Positions 1-8,020 of a DNA stretch of 64,000 nucleotides are shown here, one piece after another. Under the pieces are notes generated by a model that worked only from the letters and a program-made list of their open reading frames with translations, did not search any database and had not been told where the DNA came from. The stretch comes from Maribacter sp. MMG018 (lineage in GTDB: Bacteria; Bacteroidota; Bacteroidia; Flavobacteriales; Flavobacteriaceae): NCBI RefSeq assembly GCF_018100785.1, contig NZ_JAGJEC010000003.1, positions 1-64,000 on the forward strand. The letters are read 5' to 3'. Position numbers and translations under genes: made by a program. How positions within the stretch are numbered: the first letter of the stretch is position 1; each line of letters begins with the position of its first letter.

Positions 1-16
1 ACGGAAATAACTATAG

Positions 17-213
17 CTAACAATGCCTAAACGTAATGCTGACTTTTGGGCTAAATCGAATGGTCTGTGTATATTTAGAATGTCGCAAAATCTTATGGAT
101 TTTGCATTTTAGATAAAAAAAGAAAAAACAAAACCATAAGCTTTTGCTTTGTGCGTAGCTGGAAATCCGATGGATTTCTGCGCCGCACTAATCATAGCCG
201 AACCGTTGGTGGC
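17..213 (+). repeat. attC-like cassette site 1 (long form)
   Basis: Left arm AACAATGCCTAAACG at 19-33, right arm CATAGCCGAACCGTTGGTGG ending at 213. The arms pair imperfectly when one is reverse-complemented, with extra bases on the right side. An inner hairpin AATCC-gat-GGATT lies near 166-178. This is the long size class, sharing an inner module with the sites at 3.0, 4.4, 9.9 and 11.7 kb. It is the recombination boundary before the first complete cassette, and bases 1-16 belong to the tail of an upstream cassette. Confidence 0.75.
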
Positions 214-283
214 AATTAAAACTAACCTAAATTCAATGCAACATTCTATTTTTAAATCAGTCTTTAAATAAAACCAAATAAGA

Positions 284-1705
284 ATGAAACAATTATTTAT
301 CACGATTTTACTTATATCACATATAATTTGTTTTAGTCAAGAAAAGTCCGAAATAGATGCGAAAATTGATGACTATATTACGCACCTTATAAAAAGGCAA
401 GGAATTCCAGGAGTAGCTTTAGCTGTAGTAAAAAATGATGAAATAGTATATAAAAAGAATTTTGGATATGCCAATATTGAACATCAAGTACCTATTTCTG
501 ATAATTCAATCTTTAGAGTTTACTCATTAACAAAACCGATTATCTCCGTTGGGATATTTCAGTTAATTGAAAAAGAAAAAATTAATCTTGATGATTTTGT
601 TTCAAAATACATATCTGACTTACCAGCTAGTTGGAATAACATAAAAATCAAACATCTATTATCACATTCTTCAGGACTTCCAGATATGTCACCAACTTCA
701 GAGTTTAAAGACTTAACAGAAGAACAGGCAAAGAATAAAGTATTTAAGCAAGACGTCAAGTTTGAACCTGGAGAAAAATATGATTATAACCAAACAGGTT
801 TTTGGATACTTCAAAAGATAATCGAAAACGTAACTAATGAAAGTTTAGCTGATTATATTCTTAAAAATCAGTTTAATTCTGGCAAAAAGGCATTTTTTTC
901 TTCTGATTCCAGAGATATAGTACTGAATCGTGTAACTCCTTATTTTCCGTTTGAAAAAGGGACATTGATGATTGACCATCCATATTTGCAAGGTAGTTAT
1001 GCACACTCCAAAAACGGGTTGAATATTACCTTGGACGAGTTTATCAATTGGTATAAAAAGCTTACTACAGATAAAATCTTGGACAAAGAATCAATAAATG
1101 TAATGTGGCAAAGTTTTCCATTCACAAAGTCTAATAAAAGTTTCACTTATGGATGGGATAAGATTATGGTAAACAATTATGAGTCTTATGGTTTTTCAGG
1201 TTCCTTATGTACAGCTTACCGAATCTTCCCTGAAAAGAATTTGAGTATAATCTTTTTAACTAATGGACTTACTAAATGGTATAACATAGACAACATTGTA
1301 AATCATATTGCAAGTTTAGTGGATAGAGATATTTCAGACATCAATAATTTGGCATTTGAAACGGTGTTGAGAGCAACTTATGAAAATGAAGATTTTAGTT
1401 CTAATTATCAGGTAATTAAAAACAATCCGATTTTTGAAAATAATAATTTTGAAGCACACTTAAATGATGTCGGTTACTTTTGGCTTTTAGGTCTTAATAA
1501 TTCTGAAAAGGCAATCCGTGTTTTTGAATTGAACACAAAGGAATTTCCAAAATCTTGGAACACCTTTGATAGTCTTGCAGATGCTTATGAAAAGAACGGA
1601 AACTTTGATAAAGCAATATTCAATTATTTGAAAGCAATTAATTTAAATCCGAATGAAGAATATAAAACCAAAACAAATATTAAAATTAAGAAATTAAGAG
1701 GATAA
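284..1705 (+). CDS. secreted class C beta-lactamase-like serine hydrolase with C-terminal TPR
   Basis: This 473-residue protein belongs to the class C beta-lactamase/serine hydrolase superfamily. The N-terminus has a signal peptide (about residues 1-19, ending CFSQ). The nucleophile motif is S81-L-T-K84, the second motif is around Y168-N-Q, and a GFSGS stretch replaces the usual HTG. The last 70 residues form one or two TPR-like helical repeats (FDSLADAYEKNGNFDKAI), as in many Bacteroidota relatives. The substrate cannot be told: the family includes D-aminopeptidases, esterases and peptidoglycan-active enzymes, and true beta-lactam resistance should not be assumed. It is the only gene of its cassette. 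The ATG at 284 lies about 80 bp after the GTT of site 1, and the stop is 13 bp before the AAC of site 2. Confidence 0.85.
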   Translation: MKQLFITILLISHIICFSQEKSEIDAKIDDYITHLIKRQGIPGVALAVVKNDEIVYKKNFGYANIEHQVPISDNSIFRVYSLTKPIISVGIFQLIEKEKINLDDFVSKYISDLPASWNNIKIKHLLSHSSGLPDMSPTSEFKDLTEEQAKNKVFKQDVKFEPGEKYDYNQTGFWILQKIIENVTNESLADYILKNQFNSGKKAFFSSDSRDIVLNRVTPYFPFEKGTLMIDHPYLQGSYAHSKNGLNITLDEFINWYKKLTTDKILDKESINVMWQSFPFTKSNKSFTYGWDKIMVNNYESYGFSGSLCTAYRIFPEKNLSIIFLTNGLTKWYNIDNIVNHIASLVDRDISDINNLAFETVLRATYENEDFSSNYQVIKNNPIFENNNFEAHLNDVGYFWLLGLNNSEKAIRVFELNTKEFPKSWNTFDSLADAYEKNGNFDKAIFNYLKAINLNPNEEYKTKTNIKIKKLRG

Positions 1706-1706
1706 A

Positions 1707-1850
1707 TAACTACCACCAACAATGTGTATAAGTAATAGCCATTTGAGTGCTAAAACGAAAGTTTATTAATAAAACAAAGATCAGTGAAAACTGAAAAATT
1801 GGTGCATAGAAATTCGCTACTACTCATACACAGACCGTTGTAACACATTT
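1707..1850 (+). repeat. attC-like cassette site 2 (short form)
   Basis: Left arm CAACAATGTGTATAAGTAAT from 1717; right arm ACTCATACACAGACCGTTG ending 1840. Reverse-complementing the right arm gives CAACGGTCTGTGTATGAGT, which matches the left arm apart from a four-base bulge. The bases before AAC (TAACTACCACCAAC) are complementary to the start of the preceding cassette (GTTGGTGGCAATTA at 205). An inner CAGT-gaaa-ACTG hairpin lies near the centre. Confidence 0.85.
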
Positions 1851-1938
1851 AACCAAACAGATTCTGATAAAAAAACATTAAACATTTTACTTAATCAATA
1901 TCTGTTTTTTCCATATAAATAATTAGGAAAACTAACTT

Positions 1939-2196
1939 ATGAAAAAAATAATATTACTAATAAAAATTTCTTTTTTTGTCTATTTTACAATAATGCTTTT
2001 TTGTTTATTCCAAAATAGTTGTTATAATTTTTATTATAATTACTCACCAATAATTTCCTCTATCTATTCCGTTATTTTTATAGTTTTATTAATCAATAAT
2101 ATTATCGAGAAGTCAAATACAAAAACAATAATTCTAAATATATTATTTTTATTATTAGCCTGTTTTATCTTGACTTGTCATTTGCTCAACATTTAA
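1939..2196 (+). CDS. small hydrophobic membrane protein, unknown function
   Basis: This 85-residue protein is not recognised as a member of any named family. Three hydrophobic stretches can be read (about residues 4-24, 36-54 and 64-82), so it is probably an inner-membrane protein with two or three helices. The stretch after the first helix, LFQNSCYNFYYNYSP, is tyrosine/asparagine rich. The composition is extremely AT-rich, more so than its neighbours. The gene sits alone in a cassette between sites 2 and 3. The cassette has about 170 bp of further sequence after the stop that itself looks like a coding remnant. The ATG at 1939 has an A-rich upstream region, as is usual for the phylum. Confidence 0.6.
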   Translation: MKKIILLIKISFFVYFTIMLFCLFQNSCYNFYYNYSPIISSIYSVIFIVLLINNIIEKSNTKTIILNILFLLLACFILTCHLLNI

Positions 2197-2217
2197 TTTA
2201 TGTAACTAAAAAATAGA

Positions 2218-2335
2218 ATTCTTTAAATACTGAAAGTGAATTAAAAGGCAAAGAAGTTCAGTTGGTTAAGGACTTCAAAATTATGAAGTCCAATTTTTAT
2301 ATAGTAGAATTTGCCTCGATCAGTGCCGTAAACTA
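2218..2335 (+). pseudogene. possible coding remnant overlapping a hairpin
   Basis: Downstream of the 85-residue gene one frame reads without a stop for about 39 codons (ending FYIVEFASISAVN) but has no start codon and is preceded by TAG. Within it lies a perfect 8-bp inverted repeat, GGACTTCA at 2270-2277 and TGAAGTCC at 2284-2291, followed by AATTTTTA, which could equally act as a terminator. Which reading is right cannot be decided from the sequence alone. Confidence 0.3.
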
Positions 2336-2367
2336 ACTGAATTGAAAAGAGAGGATAGAACAGAGTA

Positions 2368-2450
2368 AAAACGTGTTACAACAATTTGTATAATGCATAT
2401 GCACCCTGCGGGATGCTACGACACCATACAAGAACCGTTGTAAAAAATTT
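2368..2450 (+). repeat. attC-like cassette site 3 (shortest form)
   Basis: Arms TTACAACAATTTGTATAA (from 2377) and CCATACAAGAACCGTTGTAA (to 2443) enclose only about 60 bp with a small inner hairpin GCACCCTGCGGGATGC. The tail AACGTGTTACAAC is reverse-complementary to the head of its own cassette (GTTGTAACACATT at 1837), 12 of 13 positions. This is the clearest minimal version of the site. Confidence 0.85.
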
Positions 2451-2464
2451 AAAAAAAGAAAAAT

Positions 2465-2932
2465 ATGAACTTTCAAATTTCAGCATTAGACTACGAAATA
2501 TTCGATTCATTTTTTAAACTTAACGATACTGAACTTGAAAAAGTAGGCGGAAAACGAATGATAGTAGATGAAAATCCGGGATTCCCTTGCAGAGTAAGTT
2601 TAGAAGATGCTGAAATCGGAGAAGAGGTAATTTTGATTCCTTTTGAATTTCACAAAACTAAAAGCCCCTATCAAGCAAAAGGTCCGATTTTCGTTAGAAA
2701 AAATGTAAAAACAAAAAAATTGGATATCAATGAAATTCCCGAAATGTTGAATCATAGATTACTTTCATTTCGTGGATATGACAAAAGTGGAATTATGAAA
2801 TCAGCCATAACGGAGAAAGGAGATAAAACTAAAGAAATCATAGAGAAGATTTTTGAAAATCAGGGAATAGAATACATTCAAATCCATAATTCGAGTCCTG
2901 GTTGCTATAATTGTCAAGTGAACAGAACTTAA
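2465..2932 (+). CDS. DUF1203 family protein
   Basis: This 155-residue cytoplasmic protein is recognised as DUF1203-like. Supporting features are the conserved N-terminal block with PCRVSLEDAEIGEEVILIPFEF, a central KSPYQAKGPIFVR segment, and a C-terminal HNSSPGCYNCQVNR with two cysteines. No biochemical function is established for the family as far as I know. Length is close to complete. It is the only gene in the cassette between sites 3 and 4, with its ATG 28 bp after the GTT of site 3. That close spacing suggests translation signals sit in the cassette head. Confidence 0.8.
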   Translation: MNFQISALDYEIFDSFFKLNDTELEKVGGKRMIVDENPGFPCRVSLEDAEIGEEVILIPFEFHKTKSPYQAKGPIFVRKNVKTKKLDINEIPEMLNHRLLSFRGYDKSGIMKSAITEKGDKTKEIIEKIFENQGIEYIQIHNSSPGCYNCQVNRT

Positions 2933-3010
2933 AAACAATTTGCATCATACTTAAAAATAAAAACGCAAGTATAACGCATACGGAATTTAAAAGCAGAAAC
3001 TGGCATAAAA

Positions 3011-3265
3011 CTTTTTACAACAATACCTAAACGTAATGCGGACTTTAGGGCAAAACTGAATGGTCTGTGTATATTTATAAAGTCGCTAAATTGAAAATTA
3101 CGCGCCGGCGAAATATTCAAAATTAGCTTTGGATAAAAAAGAAAAAACAAAACAAAAAGCTTTCGCTACGAGCGCAAACGGAAACTGGCCAGCACGCCAA
3201 CTCGCCCGCTGCTGTCGCAGACGGCGTGCCCCGTACTTGCCATAGCCGAACCGTTGGAAGCAATC
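3011..3265 (+). repeat. attC-like cassette site 4 (long form)
   Basis: Left arm TTTTTACAACAATACCTAAA (3012-3031), right arm CATAGCCGAACCGTTGGAAG ending 3260. The interior carries the long-form module around 3082-3180, including a GCGCCGGCG core flanked by imperfect arms CTAAATTGAAAATTA / ATATTCAAAATTAG. The tail CTTTTTACAAC is complementary to the head of its cassette (GTTGTAAAAAA at 2437). Nearly identical over about 120 bp to the interior of site 5. Confidence 0.85.
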
Positions 3266-3293
3266 AAGAAAATAAAAAAAGGCTTTAAGTTAA

Positions 3294-4400
3294 ATGAAAA
3301 AAATACTAATATTTCTATTTCTAATTATTCAATACTTCAATGTTCATTCACAGAATAACCAGATTTATAGAAAAGTGATTGACAGCTTTGAAACCCACAA
3401 GATTTCAGGAAATTTTAATTTTTCAAATGGGGAATTTCGATGGAAAGGAAAGTATTTAAACGGAAAAAGAACTGGAAAATGGAAAACGTATTATATCTCT
3501 GGTGAATTAGGCTATGTCGTAAGGTATTCTAATAATAAAAGAACAGGAAAAGCCAAAAGTTTTTATAAAAATGGGAATATAGAAAACATTGAAAGATATT
3601 CTAAAGAAGGATTTAGAAAAGGAGAATGGAAAAGCTTCTATGAAAACGGACAACTAATGAAAATCGAAAATTATTCGATTGGTATAGAAAACGGAATATG
3701 GGAATCCTATTATGAAAACGGACAACTAAAATGGATTCAAAAATATTCTGAAGGCAAGAGAATTGGTCCGTGGAAAACTTATTATGAGAATGGACAAATA
3801 GAAGAGTCTTCTTTTTTCTCCAATGGTGAATTAAACGGAAAATACAGTATTTACTTTGAAAATGGACAGTTAAAAAAAACAGTAAACTATATTGATGGCA
3901 AAGAGGATGGAGAATGCAAGGAATACTTTGAAAGTGGTCAATTAAAAAGACTGTCCAATTATTATAAAGGTCTTCTTACGGGTGAAAGAAAAAAGTATAA
4001 GGAAAATGGACATCTATGGGAAACGACATACTTTCATGATGACAAACTAAATGGAGAAATGAAACGCTTTTGGGAAACTGGAGAATTAGCCTTAGTTCAA
4101 AAATATTCGGAAGGAAAGAGAACAGGAGAAGGAATATCTTATTATAAAAATGGGCAGATTAGGTCAATAAATAATTATTATTTGGGGAATAGAATCGGTA
4201 AATGGGTAAATTATTTTGAAAATGGACAAATAGAAAATGTTACTTTCTTTTCTAATGATAAATTAAATGGAGAATTTCGGGTTTACTTTGAAAATGGGCA
4301 ACTTAGAGAAGTTCGAAACTATATTGATGGTAAAGAAAAAGGAAAATGGGTGTCTTATGATAAAGATGGCAATTTAGTCAAAGAAACTGTTTTTGAATAA
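3294..4400 (+). CDS. secreted protein with 13 MORN_2 / YwqK-type repeats
   Basis: This 368-residue protein has a signal peptide (about residues 1-19, ending FNVHSQ) followed by thirteen tandem repeats of about 24 residues, each centred on W/Y-x-x-Y-Y-x-N-G-Q-L (for example KWKTYYISGEL, EWKSFYENGQL, KWVNYFENGQI). These are MORN_2-type beta-hairpin repeats, as in proteins annotated as YwqK-family antitoxins. In Bacteroidota such secreted versions are very common and the antitoxin label is probably not informative here. No catalytic domain is present, so a binding or structural role at the envelope is likely. Single-gene cassette between sites 4 and 5. The ATG at 3294 is directly followed by a good signal sequence. 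Confidence 0.8.
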   Translation: MKKILIFLFLIIQYFNVHSQNNQIYRKVIDSFETHKISGNFNFSNGEFRWKGKYLNGKRTGKWKTYYISGELGYVVRYSNNKRTGKAKSFYKNGNIENIERYSKEGFRKGEWKSFYENGQLMKIENYSIGIENGIWESYYENGQLKWIQKYSEGKRIGPWKTYYENGQIEESSFFSNGELNGKYSIYFENGQLKKTVNYIDGKEDGECKEYFESGQLKRLSNYYKGLLTGERKKYKENGHLWETTYFHDDKLNGEMKRFWETGELALVQKYSEGKRTGEGISYYKNGQIRSINNYYLGNRIGKWVNYFENGQIENVTFFSNDKLNGEFRVYFENGQLREVRNYIDGKEKGKWVSYDKDGNLVKETVFE

Positions 4401-4412
4401 TTTTTGAAATGA

Positions 4413-4667
4413 CTGCTGCCAACAATACCTATAAACAATACGGGCTTAAGGTTTAATCGCTGGGTTTGTGTATTTTTATGATGTCGCTAAATTGAAAATT
4501 ACGCGCCGGCGAAATATTCAAAATTAGCTTTGGATAAAAAAGAAAAAGCAAAACCAAAAGCTTTAGCTTCGTGCGCAGACGTAAACAGGCCAGGGCGCCA
4601 ACTCGCCCACTGCTAACGCAGATGCCGTACCTCCGCACTACGCTTAGCCTAGACGTTAGCCTTCATT
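4413..4667 (+). repeat. attC-like cassette site 5 (long form)
   Basis: Left arm GCCAACAATACCTATAAACA (4419-4438), right arm TACGCTTAGCCTAGACGTTAGCC ending about 4661. The right arm ends in CGTTAGCC, very close to the canonical attC GTTRRRY core. The inner module is shared with site 4. The tail ACTGCTGCCAAC matches the complement of the cassette head GTTGGAAGCAAT at 3253 in 10 of 12 positions. Confidence 0.85.
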
Positions 4668-4686
4668 ACGACCAACCAACGACCAA

Positions 4687-5436
4687 ATGATAAAATTCTT
4701 TAGAAAAATTAGACAGAACCTACTTTCAGAAGGAAAAACTGGAAAGTATTTCAAGTATGCTATCGGAGAAATTATTCTTGTCGTGATTGGAATTTTAATT
4801 GCCTTGTCAATTAATAACTGGAATGAAAATCGAAAGGAAAATAATGCATTAAAAACATTAACTGAAAATCTGAATAATGAATTCCAAAAGAATTTGGAAG
4901 AACTTGAGACTGACTTAACACGTGTTAAAAATTCAATTACCGCGACTAACACTTTATTATCATATACTGGTTCAAAAAATATTGAGGTAGATAACACAAT
5001 AATTGATAGTTTAATTTATTATGCTATTTCTAATCCTACTTGGAACCCCAGTTCTTATGTATTAAATGACATTAAAAATTCTGGAAAATTATCAACTTTG
5101 AAAAATGAAAACCTTAAACTTCTTTTATATGATTGGGACAGACTTTATGAAGATATTCTAGAATGGCATACTGGCTCAACTAATAACACAAATAGAATAG
5201 TTTATTTTGTAAGTGAAAAAGGATCTTTAGTTAATATTGACTATTATAATAACAAAAATGAAAAGGACACAAAGTTCGACATTGAAAATATAGACTTATT
5301 ACAAGAAATACGTTTTGAAAATGACCTAGAGAACAGTTTATATTCTTTAATAGAAATAGAAAAAAGGTATGATAAAGCACGTGTTTTATTAAGAAGAATT
5401 ATAGAGCTTTCGAATAGTAATGATATTACAAAATAA
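4687..5436 (+). CDS. DUF6090-like single-pass membrane protein
   Basis: This 249-residue protein matches the widespread flavobacterial DUF6090 layout. It has a basic N-terminus (MIKFFRKIRQNLLSEGKTGKYFKYAIGEI is too long to be a signal peptide), then one transmembrane helix at about residues 29-44 (IILVVIGILIALSINNW), then a soluble, helix-rich domain with coiled-coil character around residues 50-85. The conserved GKYFKYAIGEIILVV motif just before the helix is the best diagnostic. Function is unknown. Sole gene of the cassette between sites 5 and 6. ATG at 4687 follows GACCAA, with no Shine-Dalgarno, as is typical. Confidence 0.8.
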   Translation: MIKFFRKIRQNLLSEGKTGKYFKYAIGEIILVVIGILIALSINNWNENRKENNALKTLTENLNNEFQKNLEELETDLTRVKNSITATNTLLSYTGSKNIEVDNTIIDSLIYYAISNPTWNPSSYVLNDIKNSGKLSTLKNENLKLLLYDWDRLYEDILEWHTGSTNNTNRIVYFVSEKGSLVNIDYYNNKNEKDTKFDIENIDLLQEIRFENDLENSLYSLIEIEKRYDKARVLLRRIIELSNSNDITK

Positions 5437-5439
5437 AAT

Positions 5440-5585
5440 AACGAAAGGCTAACAATGGCTATAAGTAATTGCTTGTTCTCGCCTACTTCTGAAAATCCTC
5501 TCGGATTTTCTATTCGGTTTGTATTTGCTAAATTAGGTGCTTAAAACACGCAACAAACCATATACAAAACCGTTGTAACCAATTT
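5440..5585 (+). repeat. attC-like cassette site 6 (short form)
   Basis: Left arm GGCTAACAATGGCTATAAGT (5448-5467), right arm CATATACAAAACCGTTGTAA ending 5578. The interior holds a perfect hairpin GAAAATCC-tctc-GGATTTTC. The tail AACGAAAGGCTAAC is complementary to the cassette head GTTAGCCTTCATT at 4655. The left core GGCTAAC is close to the canonical RYYYAAC. Confidence 0.88.
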
Positions 5586-5590
5586 GCGTG

Positions 5591-5962
5591 ATGAAACGGA
5601 TAATAATCGGAATAGGACTGCTAATCTTGATCGGAATTCTAATTTTTCGATTTGATTTACCTTTGAAAAAGTCGAACATAATTGGCACTTATGTTAGCAC
5701 AGAAACGAATCCATTTCTCACAGAAGTTCCGCACAAATCTGACACTTTAATTTTAAAAGCCGACGGTACTTTTGAAAGCGGATTTTATGGAATCGGAAAT
5801 TATAATGTGAATTACGGAATCTTAACGACCGAAATTGATTGGACCTACGAATTCGAAATGGGACAAGCTCGACAAAGAACGTATTTTAATAATAAGGTCT
5901 TTGAAAAGCCAAAAATTATCCTGAATTCGGACATGAATCATTACTATGAAAAAATTAAATAA
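5591..5962 (+). CDS. membrane-anchored or exported small protein, unknown function
   Basis: This protein is 123 residues from the ATG at 5591; an in-frame GTG lies one codon earlier. The N-terminal helix (about residues 5-22, IIIGIGLLILIGILIFRF) could be a membrane anchor. The rest is a compact beta-rich domain with the run GTYVSTETNPFLTEVPHKSDTLI, then a short LKADGTFESGFYG segment, resembling small lipocalin-like or copper-resistance-like barrels that bind unknown ligands. No catalytic motif is visible. Single-gene cassette between sites 6 and 7; the start lies only 19 bp after the GTT of site 6. Confidence 0.65.
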   Translation: MKRIIIGIGLLILIGILIFRFDLPLKKSNIIGTYVSTETNPFLTEVPHKSDTLILKADGTFESGFYGIGNYNVNYGILTTEIDWTYEFEMGQARQRTYFNNKVFEKPKIILNSDMNHYYEKIK

Positions 5963-6106
5963 AAACTGGTTACAACAACGCCTATAGTTCATTGCTGCGG
6001 AATTTCCTACCGGAAATTCTTATCTTGCAATGATGGCTAGTGTATCTCGGAATGTCCTAGCTGACGATTCCGCAACGAAATCATAGCCGAGACCGTTCTA
6101 CACCAT
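5963..6106 (+). repeat. attC-like cassette site 7 (short form)
   Basis: Left arm TTACAACAACGCCTATAG (5970-5987), right arm ATCATAGCCGAGACCGTTC ending 6098. Perfect inner hairpin GAATTTCC-tacc-GGAAATTC. The tail AAACTGGTTACAAC is complementary at 13 of 14 positions to the cassette head GTTGTAACCAATTT at 5572. Confidence 0.85.
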
Positions 6107-6721
6107 TTGAAACAAACATTCGTCATAGCATTAATATTAGTAATCGGAATAGTTTCTGGCTGTAAAAACAATAACACTCTGAATTCAAAAAATATGTCTG
6201 AATTACCAAAGTTTAAATACCAACCGAACGCACTCGAATTGGGAATAATTGAAAAGAAAAATATTGATTGTCCAGTTTGTGAGAAAAATAGAGACTATGC
6301 TTACTCTGGCGGAATTTACGCTGTGGAAGAAGTTGAATTTATTTGTCCTTGGTGTATTGCGGACGGAAGCGCAGCCGAAAAATACGATGGAATGTATATT
6401 GACGATGCTTCTTGCGAAGAAGTTTCTGACCAAAATAAACTAACTGAATTGGTTACGAAAACACCAAATTATGTGAGTTGGCAACAAGAAGTTTGGCTTG
6501 CACATCACGATGATTATTGTTCATTTGAGAAATATGTTGGCTGGAAAGAGATTGAACATCTGAAAGAAAATTTATCAGACGATATTGAAAGAATTAAATC
6601 GGAATATGGATTATCGCAGTCGGAATTTGAGCAATATTTAGTAAATGATGGCGGAATGCAAGGTTATTTATTTAAGTGTTTACATTGCGACCAACATCGA
6701 TTACATATCGACACGAATTAA
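6107..6721 (+). CDS. CbrC-like (UPF0167) protein with an apparent lipoprotein signal
   Basis: The conserved region begins SELPKFKYQPNALELG and contains paired CPVC (about residue 56), CPWC and CLHCD cysteine motifs, which I recognise as the CbrC/UPF0167 family, linked in E. coli to colicin E2 tolerance. The cysteine pairs suggest a metal site. Two starts are possible: TTG at 6107 adds a convincing lipoprotein signal (VIALILVIGIVSGC), while the ATG at 6194 gives the usual soluble CbrC form. The in-frame lipobox argues for the longer form, though lipidation is unusual for the family. Single-gene cassette between sites 7 and 8. Confidence 0.8.
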   Translation: MKQTFVIALILVIGIVSGCKNNNTLNSKNMSELPKFKYQPNALELGIIEKKNIDCPVCEKNRDYAYSGGIYAVEEVEFICPWCIADGSAAEKYDGMYIDDASCEEVSDQNKLTELVTKTPNYVSWQQEVWLAHHDDYCSFEKYVGWKEIEHLKENLSDDIERIKSEYGLSQSEFEQYLVNDGGMQGYLFKCLHCDQHRLHIDTN

Positions 6722-6740
6722 TAAAAATCGGAATAAAAAC

Positions 6741-6883
6741 ACCTACACACAACAATGGCTATAAGTAATTGCTTGTTCTCGCCTACTTCTGAAAATCCGT
6801 GCGGACTTTCAGCTTGGTGTGTACTTGCAAAGATTAGTGCTAACCCACGCAACGAAATCATAGCCGAGACCGTTAGCCACATG
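6741..6883 (+). repeat. attC-like cassette site 8 (short form)
   Basis: Left arm ACACAACAATGGCTATAAGT (6747-6766), right arm ATCATAGCCGAGACCGTTAGCC ending 6877. Inner hairpin GAAA(A)TCC-gtgc-GGA(C)TTTC has one mismatch. The left half is almost identical to site 6 (GGCTATAAGTAATTGCTTG), while the right end resembles site 7. Confidence 0.85.
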
Positions 6884-6891
6884 AAAAAACA

Positions 6892-7596
6892 ATGAGAAAG
6901 ACAATATTAATATTCCTTTTAATTACACTTGTGCACTTTGGATATGGGCAAAACTCAGAAATATCAAGAAGCCAATTAACCCAACAAGAAATTGATTCGA
7001 TTTTTACCGACAGCTTAAAGACTTCACTTAAAATTGACTTTTCCATACATCGTATTTATAAATATGATGACAAAGGTGGAACCCATTTTCTGATTATGAC
7101 CAAAAATGAAATTGAATGCGATAATGGACAAGAATGCTATGACTCAATAGAAGCTTTTTGTTTTAGTTTCAAAGACGACCGATTTATACAAGAATGGAAA
7201 TTAACCGACTTTATTCTTCCAAAGGGCAATCAAGTTTCTAAGGAATATTCGATTAATTTTTGGACAAAATATTTTGAATTAAATGACTACGACAATGATG
7301 GATCTATTGATCCAATAATGGTTTATGGAACATATGGAATGAATGGAACAGATGATGGACGAATTAAAATATTGGTTTATCATAATGGCAAAAAGAGAGC
7401 AATTAGACATCAAAACGGAACGCTAGACTTTGAGAGAAACACTAAAGTTGACGAATTGTATTACGAACTTCCAATCGGAATAAAAAAACGCGTTAGCCAG
7501 ATAATGGCAAACATAACAGAAAATGAACACGGAATTTTTCCTTATGGTTGGCAAACCGCAATGGAAAATAAGAAATTGAACTTTGACGAAAATTAA
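6892..7596 (+). CDS. secreted protein with aspartate-rich DNDGS motif, unknown function
   Basis: This 234-residue protein has a signal peptide ending GYGQ (about residue 20). I do not recognise a named family with certainty; the layout resembles flavobacterial secreted proteins of the M949_RS01915 type. The segment YFELNDYDNDGSIDPIMVYG (about residues 123-142) is an EF-hand-like aspartate loop of the kind seen in FG-GAP/VCBS-like or calcium-binding beta proteins. Two cysteines in DNGQECYDSIEAFC may form a disulphide. Single-gene cassette. The ATG at 6892 is preceded by a 3-codon overlapping minimal ORF at 6881. The downstream site is disrupted by an IS110 relic. Confidence 0.65.
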   Translation: MRKTILIFLLITLVHFGYGQNSEISRSQLTQQEIDSIFTDSLKTSLKIDFSIHRIYKYDDKGGTHFLIMTKNEIECDNGQECYDSIEAFCFSFKDDRFIQEWKLTDFILPKGNQVSKEYSINFWTKYFELNDYDNDGSIDPIMVYGTYGMNGTDDGRIKILVYHNGKKRAIRHQNGTLDFERNTKVDELYYELPIGIKKRVSQIMANITENEHGIFPYGWQTAMENKKLNFDEN

Positions 7597-7610
7597 CTAT
7601 AAAAAACAGC

Positions 7611-7661
7611 TGCCAACAAAGAACCGAGGTAAAAAACAAACAAATTCTTTCTTAATTTAAG
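7611..7661 (+). repeat. truncated left arm of an attC-like site
   Basis: After the preceding gene the sequence AGCTGCCAACAAAGAACC begins like other left arms (TGCCAACAA), and its tail CAGCTGCCAAC resembles the complement of the cassette head GTTAGCCACATG at 6872. Recognisable similarity then stops, and IS110-derived sequence starts within about 40 bp. I read this as the left remnant of a site that an insertion split. Confidence 0.45.
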
Positions 7662-8015
7662 ACATTATCGCTCCATGGCCAATGCACCGGCGGGCAACTC
7701 CTTAAGCAACTTCTTTAACCCAGAACCATCATTGGTGTACCGGTCGTGTACTACGGTACTGCCATACACATCAAAGACATCTTTACCGATGTCGACTCCA
7801 AAAGTTTCCTTATATTTATTCATAGGAACTGATTTTTGAAAGAACCAGCTACTGGCATCACAACCACTTGAAAACGAGGTCGAACCTCACAGAACCGAAC
7901 GTGGTTTAAGTAATAAAAGAAAGAGGATTATCAATATTGACGAAGTCGAGGCTTCACCGTAAATACCAACCTTAATTCTCTCTTTTGTTCTTTCTGGTTA
8001 TTGCATCAATTTACA
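7662..8015 (-). mobile_element. IS110 remnant with non-coding 5' end
   Basis: The relic comprises the transposase fragment and, upstream of its start on the minus strand, about 190 bp without a gene (7824-8015). In the IS110 group the region upstream of the transposase encodes the bridge RNA that guides target choice. Here it contains a GAGGT-tcg-ACCTC hairpin (7876-7888) and a GAAG/CTTC stem near 7938-7955, consistent with a structured RNA remnant. Ends are approximate because no terminal repeats or target duplication could be defined. Confidence 0.6.
7665..7823 (-). pseudogene. IS110-family transposase, N-terminal fragment
   Basis: On the minus strand an ATG at 7823-7821 opens a 52-residue frame reading MNKYKETFGVDIGKDVFDVY and so on to KKLLKELPAGALAMER, then a stop. 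The FGVDIGKDVFDVYG block is the first DEDD-motif region of IS110-family transposases. Homology ends just after the position where full-length proteins continue with VMEATGYY, so the 3' five-sixths of the gene is missing. It is therefore a dead remnant and points opposite to the cassette genes. Confidence 0.8.
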
Positions 8016-8020
8016 GCGAA

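Noticed and set aside
109-303. Minus-strand 64-codon ORF
   Set aside because: Lies within attC-like site 1 and the leader of the serine hydrolase gene; no coding features.
284-1705. Calling this and the related genes at 22.0 and 28.4 kb antibiotic-resistance beta-lactamases
   Set aside because: The SxxK/YxN/HxG pattern is shared by esterases and peptidases; length and TPR tail are unlike resistance enzymes.
2929-4638. Minus-strand ORFs within 2929-3150 and 4453-4638 with almost the same protein ending
   Set aside because: Both fall inside long attC-like sites; the similarity comes from the repeated DNA, and neither has a start context or a family.
3017-4660. A CRISPR array, because repeats recur at intervals
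   Set aside because: Repeat lengths vary, spacers are whole genes, and no cas genes are present.
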